Shown here: positions 1-8,134 of the stretch, piece by piece
How the letters are laid out: every line of letters starts with the position of its first letter
Position numbering within the stretch: the stretch's first letter is position 1
Assembly (NCBI GenBank): GCA_902799185.1
Contig: CADBZO010000018.1
Location: 1 to 36,116, forward strand
Length of the DNA: 36,116 nt
From: an uncultured Bacteroidales bacterium
GTDB lineage: Bacteria > Bacteroidota > Bacteroidia > Bacteroidales > Paludibacteraceae
Direction of reading: 5' to 3'
Notes under the pieces: model-generated
Told to the model about the DNA's origin: nothing
What the model saw: only the letters and a program-made list of their open reading frames with translations
The model's database searches: none
Position numbers and translations under genes: made by a program

Positions 1-111
1 CTCGCGTGTCAAGAGCACTGCACAGAGCACCTGCAACGCTTCGTTCTTCGCGCCCTGCGGGGTGATTGTACCATGTAATTTATGGCCTCCTTCAACAATA
101 AATGATGCCAT
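1..111 (-). CDS. murA: UDP-N-acetylglucosamine 1-carboxyvinyltransferase, N-terminal 37 codons (cut by window edge)
   Basis: Only the first 37 residues are in the window. They begin [20 protein letters not shown] and continue with [15 protein letters not shown], which matches the N terminus of MurA; Lys and Asn of the GAKN segment are conserved substrate-site residues in the family. MurA transfers enolpyruvate from PEP to UDP-GlcNAc, the first committed step of peptidoglycan synthesis, in the cytoplasm. The ATG complements bases 109-111. It lies just downstream of murB on the same strand, which encodes the next enzyme of the pathway, across a gap filled by heptanucleotide repeats, so the two are probably co-transcribed. 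The rest of the gene lies outside the window. Confidence 0.9.
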   Translation of the reverse strand, partial: MASFIVEGGHKLHGTITPQGAKNEALQVLCAVLLTRE

Positions 112-114
112 TTA

Positions 115-150
115 TAAATTAAAAATTAAAAATTACGAATTAAAAATTAT
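115..150. repeat. Heptanucleotide tandem repeat between murB and murA
   Basis: Five consecutive 7-bp units of the type AAATTAA, AAATTAA, AAATTAC, GAATTAA, AAATTAT occupy 116-150. They fill the whole murB-murA gap and supply the murB stop codon (147-149). The same unit family recurs at 14789-14821 and 34481-34508. Confidence 0.85.
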
Positions 151-1172
151 ATGTAGTTCACCTCGGGGTGAATATCAATACCGAATTTGTCTTTGACGCT
201 TTTGCTGATTGCGTCAGCCAGAGCGATGATATCTTCGGGCGTGGCGTGGTCGGCATTGACGATGACAAGCGGCTGTTTGGGCCATACCTGCGCACCGCCA
301 AGCATCTTGCCCTTCCATCCGCACTGCTCGATAAGCCAGGCGGCAGGGATCTTCACGCGATCGGCAACGAGATTGTGATGTTGATACCGCTCCGCTAAAT
401 CAACGGGACAACTCGTGCCTCCGCTTTTCCCATCGCAAACGCTTCGCTGGTTTACGCTGGGGGCCCCAACAGGGAAATGCGGCATGTCGGGATAGCGTTT
501 GAGGAGCTCGTTGGCTTTTTCTTCGGAGACGAAAGGGTTCATGAAGAACGAACCGGCAGAGCCCACTTCGCCCACCGCGGGCAGCTTCGCCATGCGGGTC
601 TGAATAATTTCCTCGCGGGTCTTGGACGCCTCGCCGGGTTTGACTTTATACACGACGGAAGTGACGATATACTTGCCTTTGAGTTCGTGTTTGAATATAC
701 TATCGCGGTAGCCGAAACGGCATTCCTCGTTGGTGAAGACACGTTCTTCGAGAGTCTCCACGTTGATGGTATTTACACGAAGAATAACATCTTTCGCCTC
801 CACGCCGTACGCGCCTACGTTCTGTACCGCACTCGCTCCTACTTCACCCGGAATGAGACTCAGTTTCTCCAAGCCTGAATACCCCATATCGGTTAACTGG
901 GCAATCATGTCATCGAGCTTCAAACCGTTCTGCGCCTCTACCGTCTCGTCATCTATAAAACGCGCACGAGCCATGCCGGAATGGAGGATAACACCCTCAA
1001 AATCTTTGGTAAAAAGCAGGTTGGAGCCCTGCCCTATATGTAAGAAAGGTTCCCCTTTATGCTCCCTGAGCACCTGCCGCAACTCGTCCAAGGAATAGTA
1101 CTCGATAAAGAGACGCGCCTTGACGTCCATGCCGAAAGTGTTAGGAATCGGGGCATTTTCACATTGATTCAT
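147..1172 (-). CDS. murB: UDP-N-acetylenolpyruvoylglucosamine reductase with an in-frame insertion
   Basis: Cytoplasmic FAD enzyme that reduces the MurA product to UDP-MurNAc with NADPH. The FAD-binding part shows GQGSNLLF (47-54), IPGEVGASAVQNVGAYG (107-123) and the catalytic Arg context FGYRDS (153-158). The C-terminal part shows the active-site Ser loop GSAGSFFMNP (204-213) and the closing Glu in HPEVNYI. Between YPDMPHFPV and RVKIPAAWLIEQCGW, where most relatives have only a few residues, there are about 36 extra residues (roughly 236-271, bases 360-467) containing two Cys and low-homology sequence; they keep the frame. The ATG at 1172 lies 16 bp after the nadE stop, so nadE-murB-murA look like one transcription unit. 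The enzyme call is firm; the origin of the insertion is inference. Confidence 0.95.
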   Translation of the reverse strand: MNQCENAPIPNTFGMDVKARLFIEYYSLDELRQVLREHKGEPFLHIGQGSNLLFTKDFEGVILHSGMARARFIDDETVEAQNGLKLDDMIAQLTDMGYSGLEKLSLIPGEVGASAVQNVGAYGVEAKDVILRVNTINVETLEERVFTNEECRFGYRDSIFKHELKGKYIVTSVVYKVKPGEASKTREEIIQTRMAKLPAVGEVGSAGSFFMNPFVSEEKANELLKRYPDMPHFPVGAPSVNQRSVCDGKSGGTSCPVDLAERYQHHNLVADRVKIPAAWLIEQCGWKGKMLGGAQVWPKQPLVIVNADHATPEDIIALADAISKSVKDKFGIDIHPEVNYI

Positions 1173-1190
1173 TTTCTCATTTATTCATTT
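1163..1190. repeat. Short simple repeat at the nadE-murB junction
   Basis: About three 8-bp units, minus strand AAATGAAT, AAATGAGA, AAATGAAT, fill the gap between nadE and murB, overlap the murB ATG and touch the nadE stop. It resembles the other short tandem repeats of this window in placement and simplicity, with period 8 rather than 7. Confidence 0.65.
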
Positions 1191-3120
1191 AAATACACGA
1201 CGCATCGGACGGCATTCTCCAGTCGCCGCGGGGTGAAAGGGAAACACTTACTACTTTCGGTCCGTCAGGCATGGCGGTGCGCTTGAACTGCTGGGTGCAG
1301 AAACGGCGCATAAAGGTGTTGAGCCATTTGTCGATGGTAGCCTCATCGTACTGGTCTTCAAAGGCCTGGCAAGCCATGTATTTGATTTTCTCGCGGGTGA
1401 AGCCGAAGCGGAGGAAATAATAGATGAAGAAATCATGCAGGTCGTACGGTCCCACTTTGTCCTCCGTCTTCTGCGCTATCTCGCCGTTCTCGTCCGTAGG
1501 CAGCAGTTCCGGCGAAACGGGCGTATCAACAACGTCCATCAATATGGACCGGAGTGGCTCGCCGTAGAGGTTCTGCGCCGCATAGCGGACGAGGTAACGC
1601 ACCAGGGTCTTGGGTATGCCGGCATTGACGCCGTACATGGACATCTGGTCGCCGTTATAGGTACACCATCCGAGCGCCAGTTCGCTCAGATCGCCCGTAC
1701 CGACCACCAGGCCGTTGAGTTCGTTGGCCAGATCCATGAGTATCAAGGTACGTATGCGTGCCTGGGCATTCTCATAAGCCGCGTCATGAACGTCCATGTC
1801 ATGCGCTATGTCGCTCAGATGCTGCGTAGCGACCTCGCGGATGGATATCTCGCGGTGGGTGATTCCCAGCTCCTCCATGAGCCGGAGGGCATTCTGGTAC
1901 GTGCGTCCGGAGGTACCGAAACCGGGCATGGTGACACCGACAATCTTCGTGCGGTCTATACCGAGCATATCCGCCGTCATGACACACACGAGAAGAGCAA
2001 GCGTACTATCCAGTCCGCCGGAAATACCTATCTCCAGCGTATCCGCGTGAGTGTGCTCCCAGCGGCGCGCCAGGGCGCTGGTCTGGATAGAGAAGACATC
2101 CATGCAGTACTGGTCCTCTTCGCCTTTCTTGGGCAAGAAGGGCGAGGTAGAGAAGACGCGATGGACGGGTTCGGTAAACTCCTCCTCGCGCTCGATAGGA
2201 GCGACGTTGATATGGCGGTAATGGCCTGTTTTATCCTTGGTAAAATTGGTATTACGCTGTCTGTCCGTACGGAGACGCTCTATATCCAACTCACTGATAA
2301 TCATAGAGCTCGTACGCTGGAACCGCTCGCCTTCCTCCAGCATCGTACCGTTCTCGGCGATATACGTACTGCCGGAGAAGACCACGTCTGTCGTTGACTC
2401 GCCTACACCGGAAGAGGTGTAGATATATCCGCAATGGACGCGCGCCGACTGCTGGGTAATCATCTGGCGGCGGAAAGCATGTTTGCCTACAAGGCAGTTG
2501 GAACTGGAGAGGTTGAAGATGAGTTCAGCGCCCTGGATAGCGAGCTGGGTAGAAGGCGGCAGCGGAGACCACAAGTCCTCGCATATCTCCACGCCAAACG
2601 TGTAGTTGCGGGTCGTGAAGAGCAAATCGGTACCGAAAGGCACTTCCCCGCTCCATATCTCTATCTTCGGGATACGCGGTGCTACGCCCCCGGGAGTGTA
2701 CTCACGCGCTGCGCGTCCGGAGGTGAACCATCGTTTCTCGTAGAACTCACCCGTGTTAGGCAGGTTGACCTTGGGCACAACACCCATGACCTCGCCGTCG
2801 GTTATCACAAACGCGCAGTTAAAGAGGTCGTTATCCACCTGCAGCGGCGCTCCGACAAGGACGATGATGGCTTTTCCGCGCGTATAATCACAGATCCCCT
2901 CCAGCTCGCGCAGGCTGTTCTGCTGCAAAGCCTGGGTGAAGAACAAATCGGCGCATGTATAACCCGTTACCGTCAGTTCCGGAAAACAAATCACCTCCAC
3001 TCCCTGGTCTATCGCTTCGTCAATCTGGAGCTTGACCTGCTCCGCATTGTACCTGCAATCCGCTACGCGCATGGCCGGCACAGCAGCCGCCACCCGCACA
3101 AATCCAAAATTGGCATTCAT
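1189..3120 (-). CDS. nadE: Glutamine-hydrolysing NAD+ synthetase
   Basis: 643 residues, the usual size for the two-domain enzyme. Residues 1 to about 290 are a nitrilase-fold glutaminase with the Glu-Lys-Cys triad visible as FPELTVTG (E48), PKVNLPN (K117) and GVEICEDLW (C180). Residues from about 340 form the ATP-pyrophosphatase synthetase domain with the P-loop GISGGLDST (365-373). It amidates nicotinic acid adenine dinucleotide to NAD+ using ammonia channelled from glutamine, the last step of NAD synthesis. The ATG at 3120 is the first Met and follows a clear promoter at 3143-3174 that overlaps the divergent hpf promoter. First gene of a nadE-murB-murA unit. Confidence 0.97.
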   Translation of the reverse strand: MNANFGFVRVAAAVPAMRVADCRYNAEQVKLQIDEAIDQGVEVICFPELTVTGYTCADLFFTQALQQNSLRELEGICDYTRGKAIIVLVGAPLQVDNDLFNCAFVITDGEVMGVVPKVNLPNTGEFYEKRWFTSGRAAREYTPGGVAPRIPKIEIWSGEVPFGTDLLFTTRNYTFGVEICEDLWSPLPPSTQLAIQGAELIFNLSSSNCLVGKHAFRRQMITQQSARVHCGYIYTSSGVGESTTDVVFSGSTYIAENGTMLEEGERFQRTSSMIISELDIERLRTDRQRNTNFTKDKTGHYRHINVAPIEREEEFTEPVHRVFSTSPFLPKKGEEDQYCMDVFSIQTSALARRWEHTHADTLEIGISGGLDSTLALLVCVMTADMLGIDRTKIVGVTMPGFGTSGRTYQNALRLMEELGITHREISIREVATQHLSDIAHDMDVHDAAYENAQARIRTLILMDLANELNGLVVGTGDLSELALGWCTYNGDQMSMYGVNAGIPKTLVRYLVRYAAQNLYGEPLRSILMDVVDTPVSPELLPTDENGEIAQKTEDKVGPYDLHDFFIYYFLRFGFTREKIKYMACQAFEDQYDEATIDKWLNTFMRRFCTQQFKRTAMPDGPKVVSVSLSPRGDWRMPSDASCI

Positions 3121-3142
3121 GGTTCAAATCATATTTTGTGCA

Positions 3143-3174
3143 CAAAATTACAAAAAAATTTTGATATGTGCAAA
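3143..3174 (-). promoter_or_regulatory. nadE promoter
   Basis: Read on the minus strand: -33 TTTG (3174-3171), 20-bp spacer, -7 TAATTTTG (3150-3143). Its -33 element lies inside the spacer of the divergent hpf promoter, so the two RNA polymerase sites overlap. Confidence 0.7.
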
Positions 3175-3190
3175 AAAAAGTGTATCTTTG
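3160..3190 (+). promoter_or_regulatory. hpf promoter
   Basis: -33 TTTG (3160-3163), 19-bp spacer holding an A8 tract, -7 TATCTTTG (3183-3190). Together with the nadE -33 it forms TTTGATATGTGCAAA, in which both -33 elements face outward. Confidence 0.8.
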
Positions 3191-3225
3191 CAGAAAAATT
3201 TGTAGAACCCTTAAAATTTTGTACT

Positions 3226-3501
3226 ATGAATCTGACCATTAATGCCGTAAATTTCGAGATGGCTGAGAAACTCGAACAGTTTATTGAGAAGAAGATGAAT
3301 CGTTTTGAGCGTCATTTGGCGGGAGACGACAAAGTAGAGATCCGCATGAGTGTGATCAAGCCGCAGACCAACGCAAACAAGGAGGTGAAAGTACGTATCG
3401 CAGGTCTGTTTGCAGAGAAGACTGCCGACAGTTTTGAGGAAGGTCTGGACGCATGTCTGGCTGCTCTCGAACCGCAATTGGAACGCCGTAAAAATGCATA
3501 A
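3226..3501 (+). CDS. hpf: Ribosome hibernation-promoting factor, short form
   Basis: 91 residues, the length of the short HPF/RaiA type, consisting only of the N-terminal ribosome-binding domain. MNLTINAVNFEMAEKLEQFI followed by EKKMNRFERHL gives the beta-alpha start, and the rest fits the beta-beta-beta-alpha fold. Such proteins bind the decoding centre of the 30S subunit and stabilise inactive ribosomes in slow growth. The reading frame is open far upstream, but that part is antisense to nadE and lies before the promoter (3160-3190); the ATG at 3226 sits about 30 nt after the expected transcription start, so it is the real start. It has its own terminator directly after the stop, so it is monocistronic. 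A role in stationary phase is inferred from the family. Confidence 0.9.
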   Translation: MNLTINAVNFEMAEKLEQFIEKKMNRFERHLAGDDKVEIRMSVIKPQTNANKEVKVRIAGLFAEKTADSFEEGLDACLAALEPQLERRKNA

Positions 3502-3520
3502 AGGTTGCATAAAGTAACAA

Positions 3521-3556
3521 AAAATGACATACAAATTTGCGTATGTCATTTTTTTT
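3521..3556 (+). terminator. Intrinsic terminator of hpf
   Basis: Perfect 12-bp stem AAAATGACATAC (3521-3532) / GTATGTCATTTT (3541-3552) with an 8-nt loop and a T-run to 3556. The loop holds the TTTG -33 element of the metK promoter, and the T-run is its spacer, so terminator and downstream promoter share DNA. Confidence 0.85.
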
Positions 3557-3567
3557 GTGTACCTTTG
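3536..3567 (+). promoter_or_regulatory. metK promoter
   Basis: -33 TTTG (3536-3539), exactly 20 bp, -7 TACCTTTG (3560-3567). Predicted start about 3574. The tract in the spacer is T8, donated by the hpf terminator, instead of the A8 found in other promoters here. Confidence 0.8.
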
Positions 3568-3580
3568 CACCCGATTTCGA

Positions 3581-3634
3581 TCAGAGGACGGATTTGACTG
3601 CTTGCAACCTCGTTAAAACAATGCTAAAACTTGT
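3581..3634 (+). ncRNA. Candidate SAM-II riboswitch in the metK leader
   Basis: The leader contains the ordered conserved blocks of the SAM-II (SAM_alpha) aptamer: GATTTG (3591-3596), GCTTGCAA (3600-3607), CGTTAAA (3611-3617) and GCTAAAA (3623-3629). A P1 stem can form between GAGG (3584-3587) and CCTC (3608-3611), enclosing the GATTTG loop. The P2 pseudoknot is less clear: loop TTG can pair with CAA at 3619-3621. It lies in the 5' leader of S-adenosylmethionine synthetase, the expected target of feedback by SAM. A terminator hairpin follows directly, which suggests control by transcription attenuation. The motif match was made by eye; a covariance-model search was not possible. Confidence 0.65.
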
Positions 3635-3635
3635 G

Positions 3636-3671
3636 CCACAAGCTTAAACAGTCGCTTGTGGATTTTTAATT
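3636..3671 (+). terminator. Attenuator terminator in the metK leader
   Basis: Perfect 8-bp stem CCACAAGC (3636-3643) / GCTTGTGG (3654-3661), 10-nt loop, followed by ATTTTTAATT, and located 20-50 nt before the metK ATG. The 5' arm (CAAGC) can instead pair with GCTTG (3600-3604) of the SAM-II-like loop, and the loop CAGTC (3649-3653) is complementary to GACTG (3596-3600). This gives a plausible switch between aptamer and terminator states. Confidence 0.7.
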
Positions 3672-3690
3672 ATAGAGGATTATTGAGAAT

Positions 3691-4974
3691 ATGAATTATC
3701 TTTTTACCAGCGAATCGGTGTCCGAGGGACACCCCGACAAGGTGAGCGACCAGATTTCGGACGCTATCCTGGATAACATGTTAGCGCAGGACCCGCATGC
3801 ACACGTAGCCTGCGAGACGATGTGTACCACCGGTCAGGTGGTCATTGCCGGCGAGGTGAGTTGCAACGGATGGGTGGATGTACAGCAGATTGCCCGCAAG
3901 ACCATCGCCGAGATTGGTTATACCAAGGCGGAATACAAGTTCGAAGCAGAGAGTTGCGGTATTCTGACCGCTCTGCATGCGCAGAGCCAGGATATCAATA
4001 TGGGTGTGAGCCGCGCTACGGAGGACGAGCAAGGCGCCGGCGACCAGGGAATGATGTTCGGCTACGCCACCGACGAGACGGACAACTTCATGCCCCTGAC
4101 GCTGGATCTGGCACACACCTTAGTCTATACGCTTGCGCGCATCCGCAAGGAAGGCAAACAGATGACGTACCTCCGTCCGGACAGCAAATCGCAGGTGACA
4201 ATCGAATATGACGAGCAGAACCGCCCCGTCCGTATTGACACGATTGTGTTGAGTACCCAACACGATGAGTATGTACAAGGGGACAATGTACAATGTACGA
4301 AGGTGACGCCGGAGCTGATCAAACAGGATGTGATTGATATTCTGTTGCCGAGGGTAGCTACTAGGGACAGCCGTTACGGCCATCTGCTGCACGCCTTTTT
4401 GGAGGACAAGAACGCCAAACTGCTGGTGAACCCGACGGGCAATTTCGTCATCGGCGGTCCTCACGGCGACACGGGTCTGACAGGTCGCAAGATCATCGTA
4501 GATACCTACGGTGGCCGCGGTGCTCACGGCGGTGGCGCCTTCTCAGGCAAGGATCCCTCCAAGGTGGACCGTTCTGCCGCGTATGCCGCCCGATGGATTG
4601 CCAAACATCTGGTAGCCGCCGGTGTGGCGCATGAGGCGCTGGTACAAGTCAGTTACGCTATCGGCGTAGCCGAACCGGTGTCTGTTTACGTGAATACATA
4701 CGGGACCGCACAAGTGCAGATGAACGATGCGGAGATCGCACAAAAAGTAGCGAAGCTGTTCGATTTGCGCCCGGCTGCCATCATTCGCTCCTTGAAACTC
4801 ACCCAGCCCATATACGAAGAGACCGCCAAATACGGTCATGTAGGACGCACCAACGAAGTGGTCACAAAGACCTTCTTTGACTCGGAGGGCAAGACTTTCA
4901 CCCGCGAAGTGGAACTCTTCACGTGGGAGAAACTGGACCGTTTGGCTGAAGTAAAAGCCGCTTTCGGATTATGA
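3691..4974 (+). CDS. metK: S-adenosylmethionine synthetase
   Basis: 427 residues. It makes SAM from methionine and ATP, releasing phosphate and pyrophosphate, in the cytoplasm. Diagnostic segments are the N-terminal [20 protein letters not shown], the ATP-binding [12 protein letters not shown] and the P-loop-like [16 protein letters not shown]. The start is the first ATG after the leader. The leader has a SAM-II-like aptamer and an attenuator, so expression is probably repressed when SAM is high. The stop codon overlaps the lspA ATG (ATGA), indicating translational coupling to lspA and the lipoprotein gene behind it. Confidence 0.98.
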   Translation: MNYLFTSESVSEGHPDKVSDQISDAILDNMLAQDPHAHVACETMCTTGQVVIAGEVSCNGWVDVQQIARKTIAEIGYTKAEYKFEAESCGILTALHAQSQDINMGVSRATEDEQGAGDQGMMFGYATDETDNFMPLTLDLAHTLVYTLARIRKEGKQMTYLRPDSKSQVTIEYDEQNRPVRIDTIVLSTQHDEYVQGDNVQCTKVTPELIKQDVIDILLPRVATRDSRYGHLLHAFLEDKNAKLLVNPTGNFVIGGPHGDTGLTGRKIIVDTYGGRGAHGGGAFSGKDPSKVDRSAAYAARWIAKHLVAAGVAHEALVQVSYAIGVAEPVSVYVNTYGTAQVQMNDAEIAQKVAKLFDLRPAAIIRSLKLTQPIYEETAKYGHVGRTNEVVTKTFFDSEGKTFTREVELFTWEKLDRLAEVKAAFGL

Positions 4975-5513
4975 ACAGGAACACGAAAATGAGTCTGATG
5001 GTGACGGCTATCGTACTGGTAGCCATCATCATTGACCAGATTATCAAACTCTCTGTCGCATCGCATTTCGCGATTGGCGAGAGCCGCGAGGTGACTTCTT
5101 GGTTCTGGCTGTGCTATGTAGAGAATAACGGCATGGCGTTCGGCATCGAGTGGTTCTCCAAACTGGCACTGACAATTTTCCGTCTTCTCGCCGTAGGGCT
5201 ATTAGGATGGTACACTCACACGCTGATCCGCAAACCTGAGACGCCGACCGGATATATCGCTTCAATAGCATTTATCATTGCCGGCGCACTGGGAAACATC
5301 ATAGACTGTGTGTTTTACGGCAAGCTGTTCGGTTACGCCGGATGGTTCTACGGGAGAGTGATCGACATGTTCTATTTCCCGCTGATTCGCAACAGCGCGG
5401 GCGAGGTGCTATTCTTCCGTCCGGTGTTCAATTTTGCGGACAGCTGCATCACTTGTGCCGTGGCTGTGATTCTGCTTTTCTATCTCAAACAACTCAATAC
5501 CGATGAGAAATAG
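4971..5513 (+). CDS. lspA: Lipoprotein signal peptidase (signal peptidase II)
   Basis: 180 residues with four predicted membrane spans (about 8-28, 66-84, 95-113 and 155-175). It is an inner-membrane aspartyl protease that cleaves the signal peptide of diacylglyceryl-modified prolipoproteins. The two catalytic Asp residues are visible in [13 protein letters not shown] (D112) and FNFADSCIT (D157), and the conserved N-terminal DQIIK is present. The gene overlaps metK by 4 bp and the next gene by 11 bp; that next gene encodes a lipoprotein, a fitting substrate. The insertion between the third and fourth spans is typical of Bacteroidota LspA. Confidence 0.95.
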   Translation: MNRNTKMSLMVTAIVLVAIIIDQIIKLSVASHFAIGESREVTSWFWLCYVENNGMAFGIEWFSKLALTIFRLLAVGLLGWYTHTLIRKPETPTGYIASIAFIIAGALGNIIDCVFYGKLFGYAGWFYGRVIDMFYFPLIRNSAGEVLFFRPVFNFADSCITCAVAVILLFYLKQLNTDEK

Positions 5514-6006
5514 ATACGTCCTGTTCGTTGTGCTCTGCGCCTGCACTTTGGGTCTGACCGGTTGCCGCCCAAAAGGAATCCTGCACTCGTCGGAGATGCG
5601 GGAGGTGCTGGTGGATCTGCATAAGACCGACGCGCTGCTGCAGGTCTCCGGGTTGCAATACGGGCATAACGAGGCATTGGATATCTATTACGCGCAAGTA
5701 CTTGAGAAACACGGTATTACGCAGGCGCAGTTTGATTCCTCCATTGTCTGGTACACCGATCATCCGCTGCTTTTCAACAAGATATATCCGAAAGTAGAAG
5801 CCGAAATTAAAGCCGAACGGACGGCTTTTCAGACGGAGTATGCCGCCGAGCTGAATCTCATACCGGAGGAGACGACATGGGAGAGTGTGCAAAGCAATCC
5901 GGAAACATTCACCTTGGACCAACTGGACAGCACTATTTGGGTAAACCTGCACGGCTACCCCACCTCTTGGAATCCCTGGACAAGACCATATCGGTTAGTC
6001 CGTTAA
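5503..6006 (+). CDS. DUF4296-type lipoprotein
   Basis: 167 residues. [21 protein letters not shown] is a lipoprotein signal peptide with lipobox LTGC, so the mature protein should be lipid-anchored after processing by the LspA encoded just upstream. The helical body has the features I recognise from the Bacteroidota DUF4296 family: a segment like SSEMREVLVDLHKTDALLQ, then YYAQVLEKHGITQAQFDSSI and WYTDHPLLFNKIYPKV. The function of that family is unknown. It overlaps lspA by 11 bp and ends convergently with holA; the two stop codons share bases 6004-6005. No terminator hairpin was seen at this junction. Confidence 0.8.
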   Translation: MRNRYVLFVVLCACTLGLTGCRPKGILHSSEMREVLVDLHKTDALLQVSGLQYGHNEALDIYYAQVLEKHGITQAQFDSSIVWYTDHPLLFNKIYPKVEAEIKAERTAFQTEYAAELNLIPEETTWESVQSNPETFTLDQLDSTIWVNLHGYPTSWNPWTRPYRLVR

Positions 6007-7034
6007 TGCAAAATTTTGTAAATCAACTCTTTCCACAAATCTGCATCTTTGGCTGACGGGTTGTTTATTCCCTTCAGCCGTGCATCTGTGTCCCGCAGAT
6101 AGCCGACAATCAAGAAAGCCTTGCCGGCAGGAAAACGTTGTGCAGCCGTTGCATAATCCTTCACGAAATAGGGGTTGATGCCTAATTCCCGCGCCGCATT
6201 CGCTTGGCTCTTGTCAGGCAGGTAATGGTACATCAACAGGTTGGAGAAGAACGTGAAGAGCGGTGCCATCTCACGGATCATGGGATGGTCCTTGCTGGAA
6301 GCGAAATACTGCGCAATCTTATTGGCACGCACCACATCGCCGCGGATGAGTGCCGCCTGTAACTCCATGATATTGTAGTCCTTAGAGATACCTATATTCC
6401 GTTCAACCAGCGCAGCGTCAATCGTATTGACACCTTCCGGACGACCGTCCATCAGTTTCTGCAACGCACCGGCAATGGCCGATAGGTCGGTACCCAGATG
6501 GTCCGCCAGTATAGGTGCCACACGCGGGTCGATAGTCACCTCCGGGTGTTGGTTCCTGAAATCGGCTATATAGACATTGATCCACCGCTCTACCTCGTAG
6601 TCGCGCAGTTTGTCGCTCTGCAGCCAGACCACTTGCGGGTGCTCCGATGCTTTCTTCCAGATACCTTGCCGTTTGTCCGGTTTGCCGTTATAGCAGATCA
6701 CGAGTACCGTTTGGGGCATCATATTCTCAAGATAAGCACCCAGTGCATCCCATTTCTTCACCGCCTGTGCCTCCCTGACAATCACCACCTTGCGGCCTCC
6801 CATCATCGCAAAACCACGTGCCGCTCCTATGACGGGGGATATATCTGCGCCCTGCAGGTCGCGCCCATAGACCACCTGCTGGTCAAACTCACGCGCCATC
6901 TCGTCCAGCACATGCGTGGAGAGATAGTCATACACGCGGTCGGTATAGTACGGTTCCTCGCCGCACAATATATATACCGGCGCGTATTCGCCAGCGCGCA
7001 TGGCGCGCATGATATCGTCGTATTTCTTAACCAT
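6003..7034 (-). CDS. holA: DNA polymerase III subunit delta
   Basis: 343 residues, the normal size. It is the delta (wrench) subunit of the clamp loader that opens the beta sliding clamp. The AAA+-like N-terminal domain starts MVKKYDDIMRAMRAGEYAPV and has ILCGEEPYYTDRVYDYL; the central GARGFAMMGGRKVVIVREAQ and the later LADHLGTDLSAIAGALQKL are typical for HolA. The ATG overlaps the stop of the nucleotidyltransferase-like gene by 1 bp (TAATG on the minus strand). It is the last gene of a three-gene unit transcribed from 9670-9701, an unusual pairing of replication with surface-sugar genes. Confidence 0.93.
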   Translation of the reverse strand: MVKKYDDIMRAMRAGEYAPVYILCGEEPYYTDRVYDYLSTHVLDEMAREFDQQVVYGRDLQGADISPVIGAARGFAMMGGRKVVIVREAQAVKKWDALGAYLENMMPQTVLVICYNGKPDKRQGIWKKASEHPQVVWLQSDKLRDYEVERWINVYIADFRNQHPEVTIDPRVAPILADHLGTDLSAIAGALQKLMDGRPEGVNTIDAALVERNIGISKDYNIMELQAALIRGDVVRANKIAQYFASSKDHPMIREMAPLFTFFSNLLMYHYLPDKSQANAARELGINPYFVKDYATAAQRFPAGKAFLIVGYLRDTDARLKGINNPSAKDADLWKELIYKILH

Positions 7035-8134
7035 TATTCCCAGTGTCTGTCTTTAGCAAAAAACCGCCGTGCACCGTTGAGCAGCGTAGTCATCTTCATA
7101 TGGCGGGCATAGGCGGGACTGTATTTAGCCATCCGTTGGGCATTCGCCATCCGCTCACGCATGGTGTGTAGTTTGCGTGCTATACGTCCTTGGGGCGCTT
7201 TGTCCGAAGGCTTGGGCGCCACCATCCTGCCACTCAGCAGATCGTCCAACAGGAGCTCCGCCCTTTTGCCACATGAAGGGGTATAAAACGGCATCTCGTT
7301 CTCCGGCAGTCCCAGTTTCCGGACGGCTATCCAGCCATAGAGCTGCCATACGTCCATCAGCGCGAGGGCTTTCAAATCGCGTTTGAGCTGTGCGCGGTTG
7401 ATGGTATCTTTATAGCGGTGCAAGAGAAGCGTCCAGTCACATATCTGGCGCATGTTAGCGCCCTGGGTCATCATATGCTCCCATGAGTGGAGCAACACAA
7501 AAAGCGCATTGAATGTCGGTTCGGGTACGCGTACGTCCAGACCGCCGACTGCCAGAGGTTCGCCTTTCGCCATTCCGGCAGCCTCCATAGCGGCATAACG
7601 GCGCTCGTCAACAGGATGCTGGTGCCCCACTGAGACACGGTGAATCTCGATAGACACACCGTCGGCAATGAGATTATAGTGCTTGTAATGATCCAGTTCC
7701 TCGTCGAATTTCAGGGCATCGGGGAAAGTATCACTCATCACAGCGCATGCCGGGTGATACTGGTCGATACCTACAAAGAGGTCTATGTCTCCCCATGTAC
7801 GCATCTGCGGCTCCGGGTACAACGCAGCCAAACCGGCGCCTTTCATCAACACGGCGTAGATACCGGCTTTCTCAAAAGCCGTCCATGCCTGCTCCAGAGT
7901 ATGTTGCAGATGTACATGCTGCTGCATCGTCTGCATGCAAACACCTTTCATCTGCATCTTGACCGGAGCAGGTATATCCTCCTGCGACAGGACAGCAGGG
8001 AAGACCAACGCACCGGTACCCTGCATGGCGTTCAGGCGGAGCATAATATCCGTCTCTGCGACAGGCCACTGGGCTTCCTGACGCCATAAAGAGGCGCGTA
8101 CTAAAGACAAATAAGTATCAAAAACAGGTCTCAT
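7034..8134 (-). CDS. Nucleotidyltransferase-fold protein (NTP_transf_5 type)
   Basis: 366 residues. The signature LMKGAGLAALYPEP...RTWGDIDLFV (96-121) is that of the uncharacterised nucleotidyltransferase family NTP_transf_5, with the metal-binding carboxylates D116 and D118 in GDIDLF. Family members often accompany polysaccharide or natural-product genes; the substrate is unknown. It overlaps the sugar transferase by 4 bp upstream and holA by 1 bp downstream, so the three are translationally coupled. The neighbour makes a role in surface glycan synthesis or its regulation plausible, but this is inference. Confidence 0.75.
   Translation of the reverse strand: MRPVFDTYLSLVRASLWRQEAQWPVAETDIMLRLNAMQGTGALVFPAVLSQEDIPAPVKMQMKGVCMQTMQQHVHLQHTLEQAWTAFEKAGIYAVLMKGAGLAALYPEPQMRTWGDIDLFVGIDQYHPACAVMSDTFPDALKFDEELDHYKHYNLIADGVSIEIHRVSVGHQHPVDERRYAAMEAAGMAKGEPLAVGGLDVRVPEPTFNALFVLLHSWEHMMTQGANMRQICDWTLLLHRYKDTINRAQLKRDLKALALMDVWQLYGWIAVRKLGLPENEMPFYTPSCGKRAELLLDDLLSGRMVAPKPSDKAPQGRIARKLHTMRERMANAQRMAKYSPAYARHMKMTTLLNGARRFFAKDRHWE

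Noticed and set aside
2434-3225. Open reading frame upstream of and in frame with hpf
   Set aside because: It is antisense to nadE and precedes the hpf promoter at 3160-3190; only the part from 3226 matches the HPF family.
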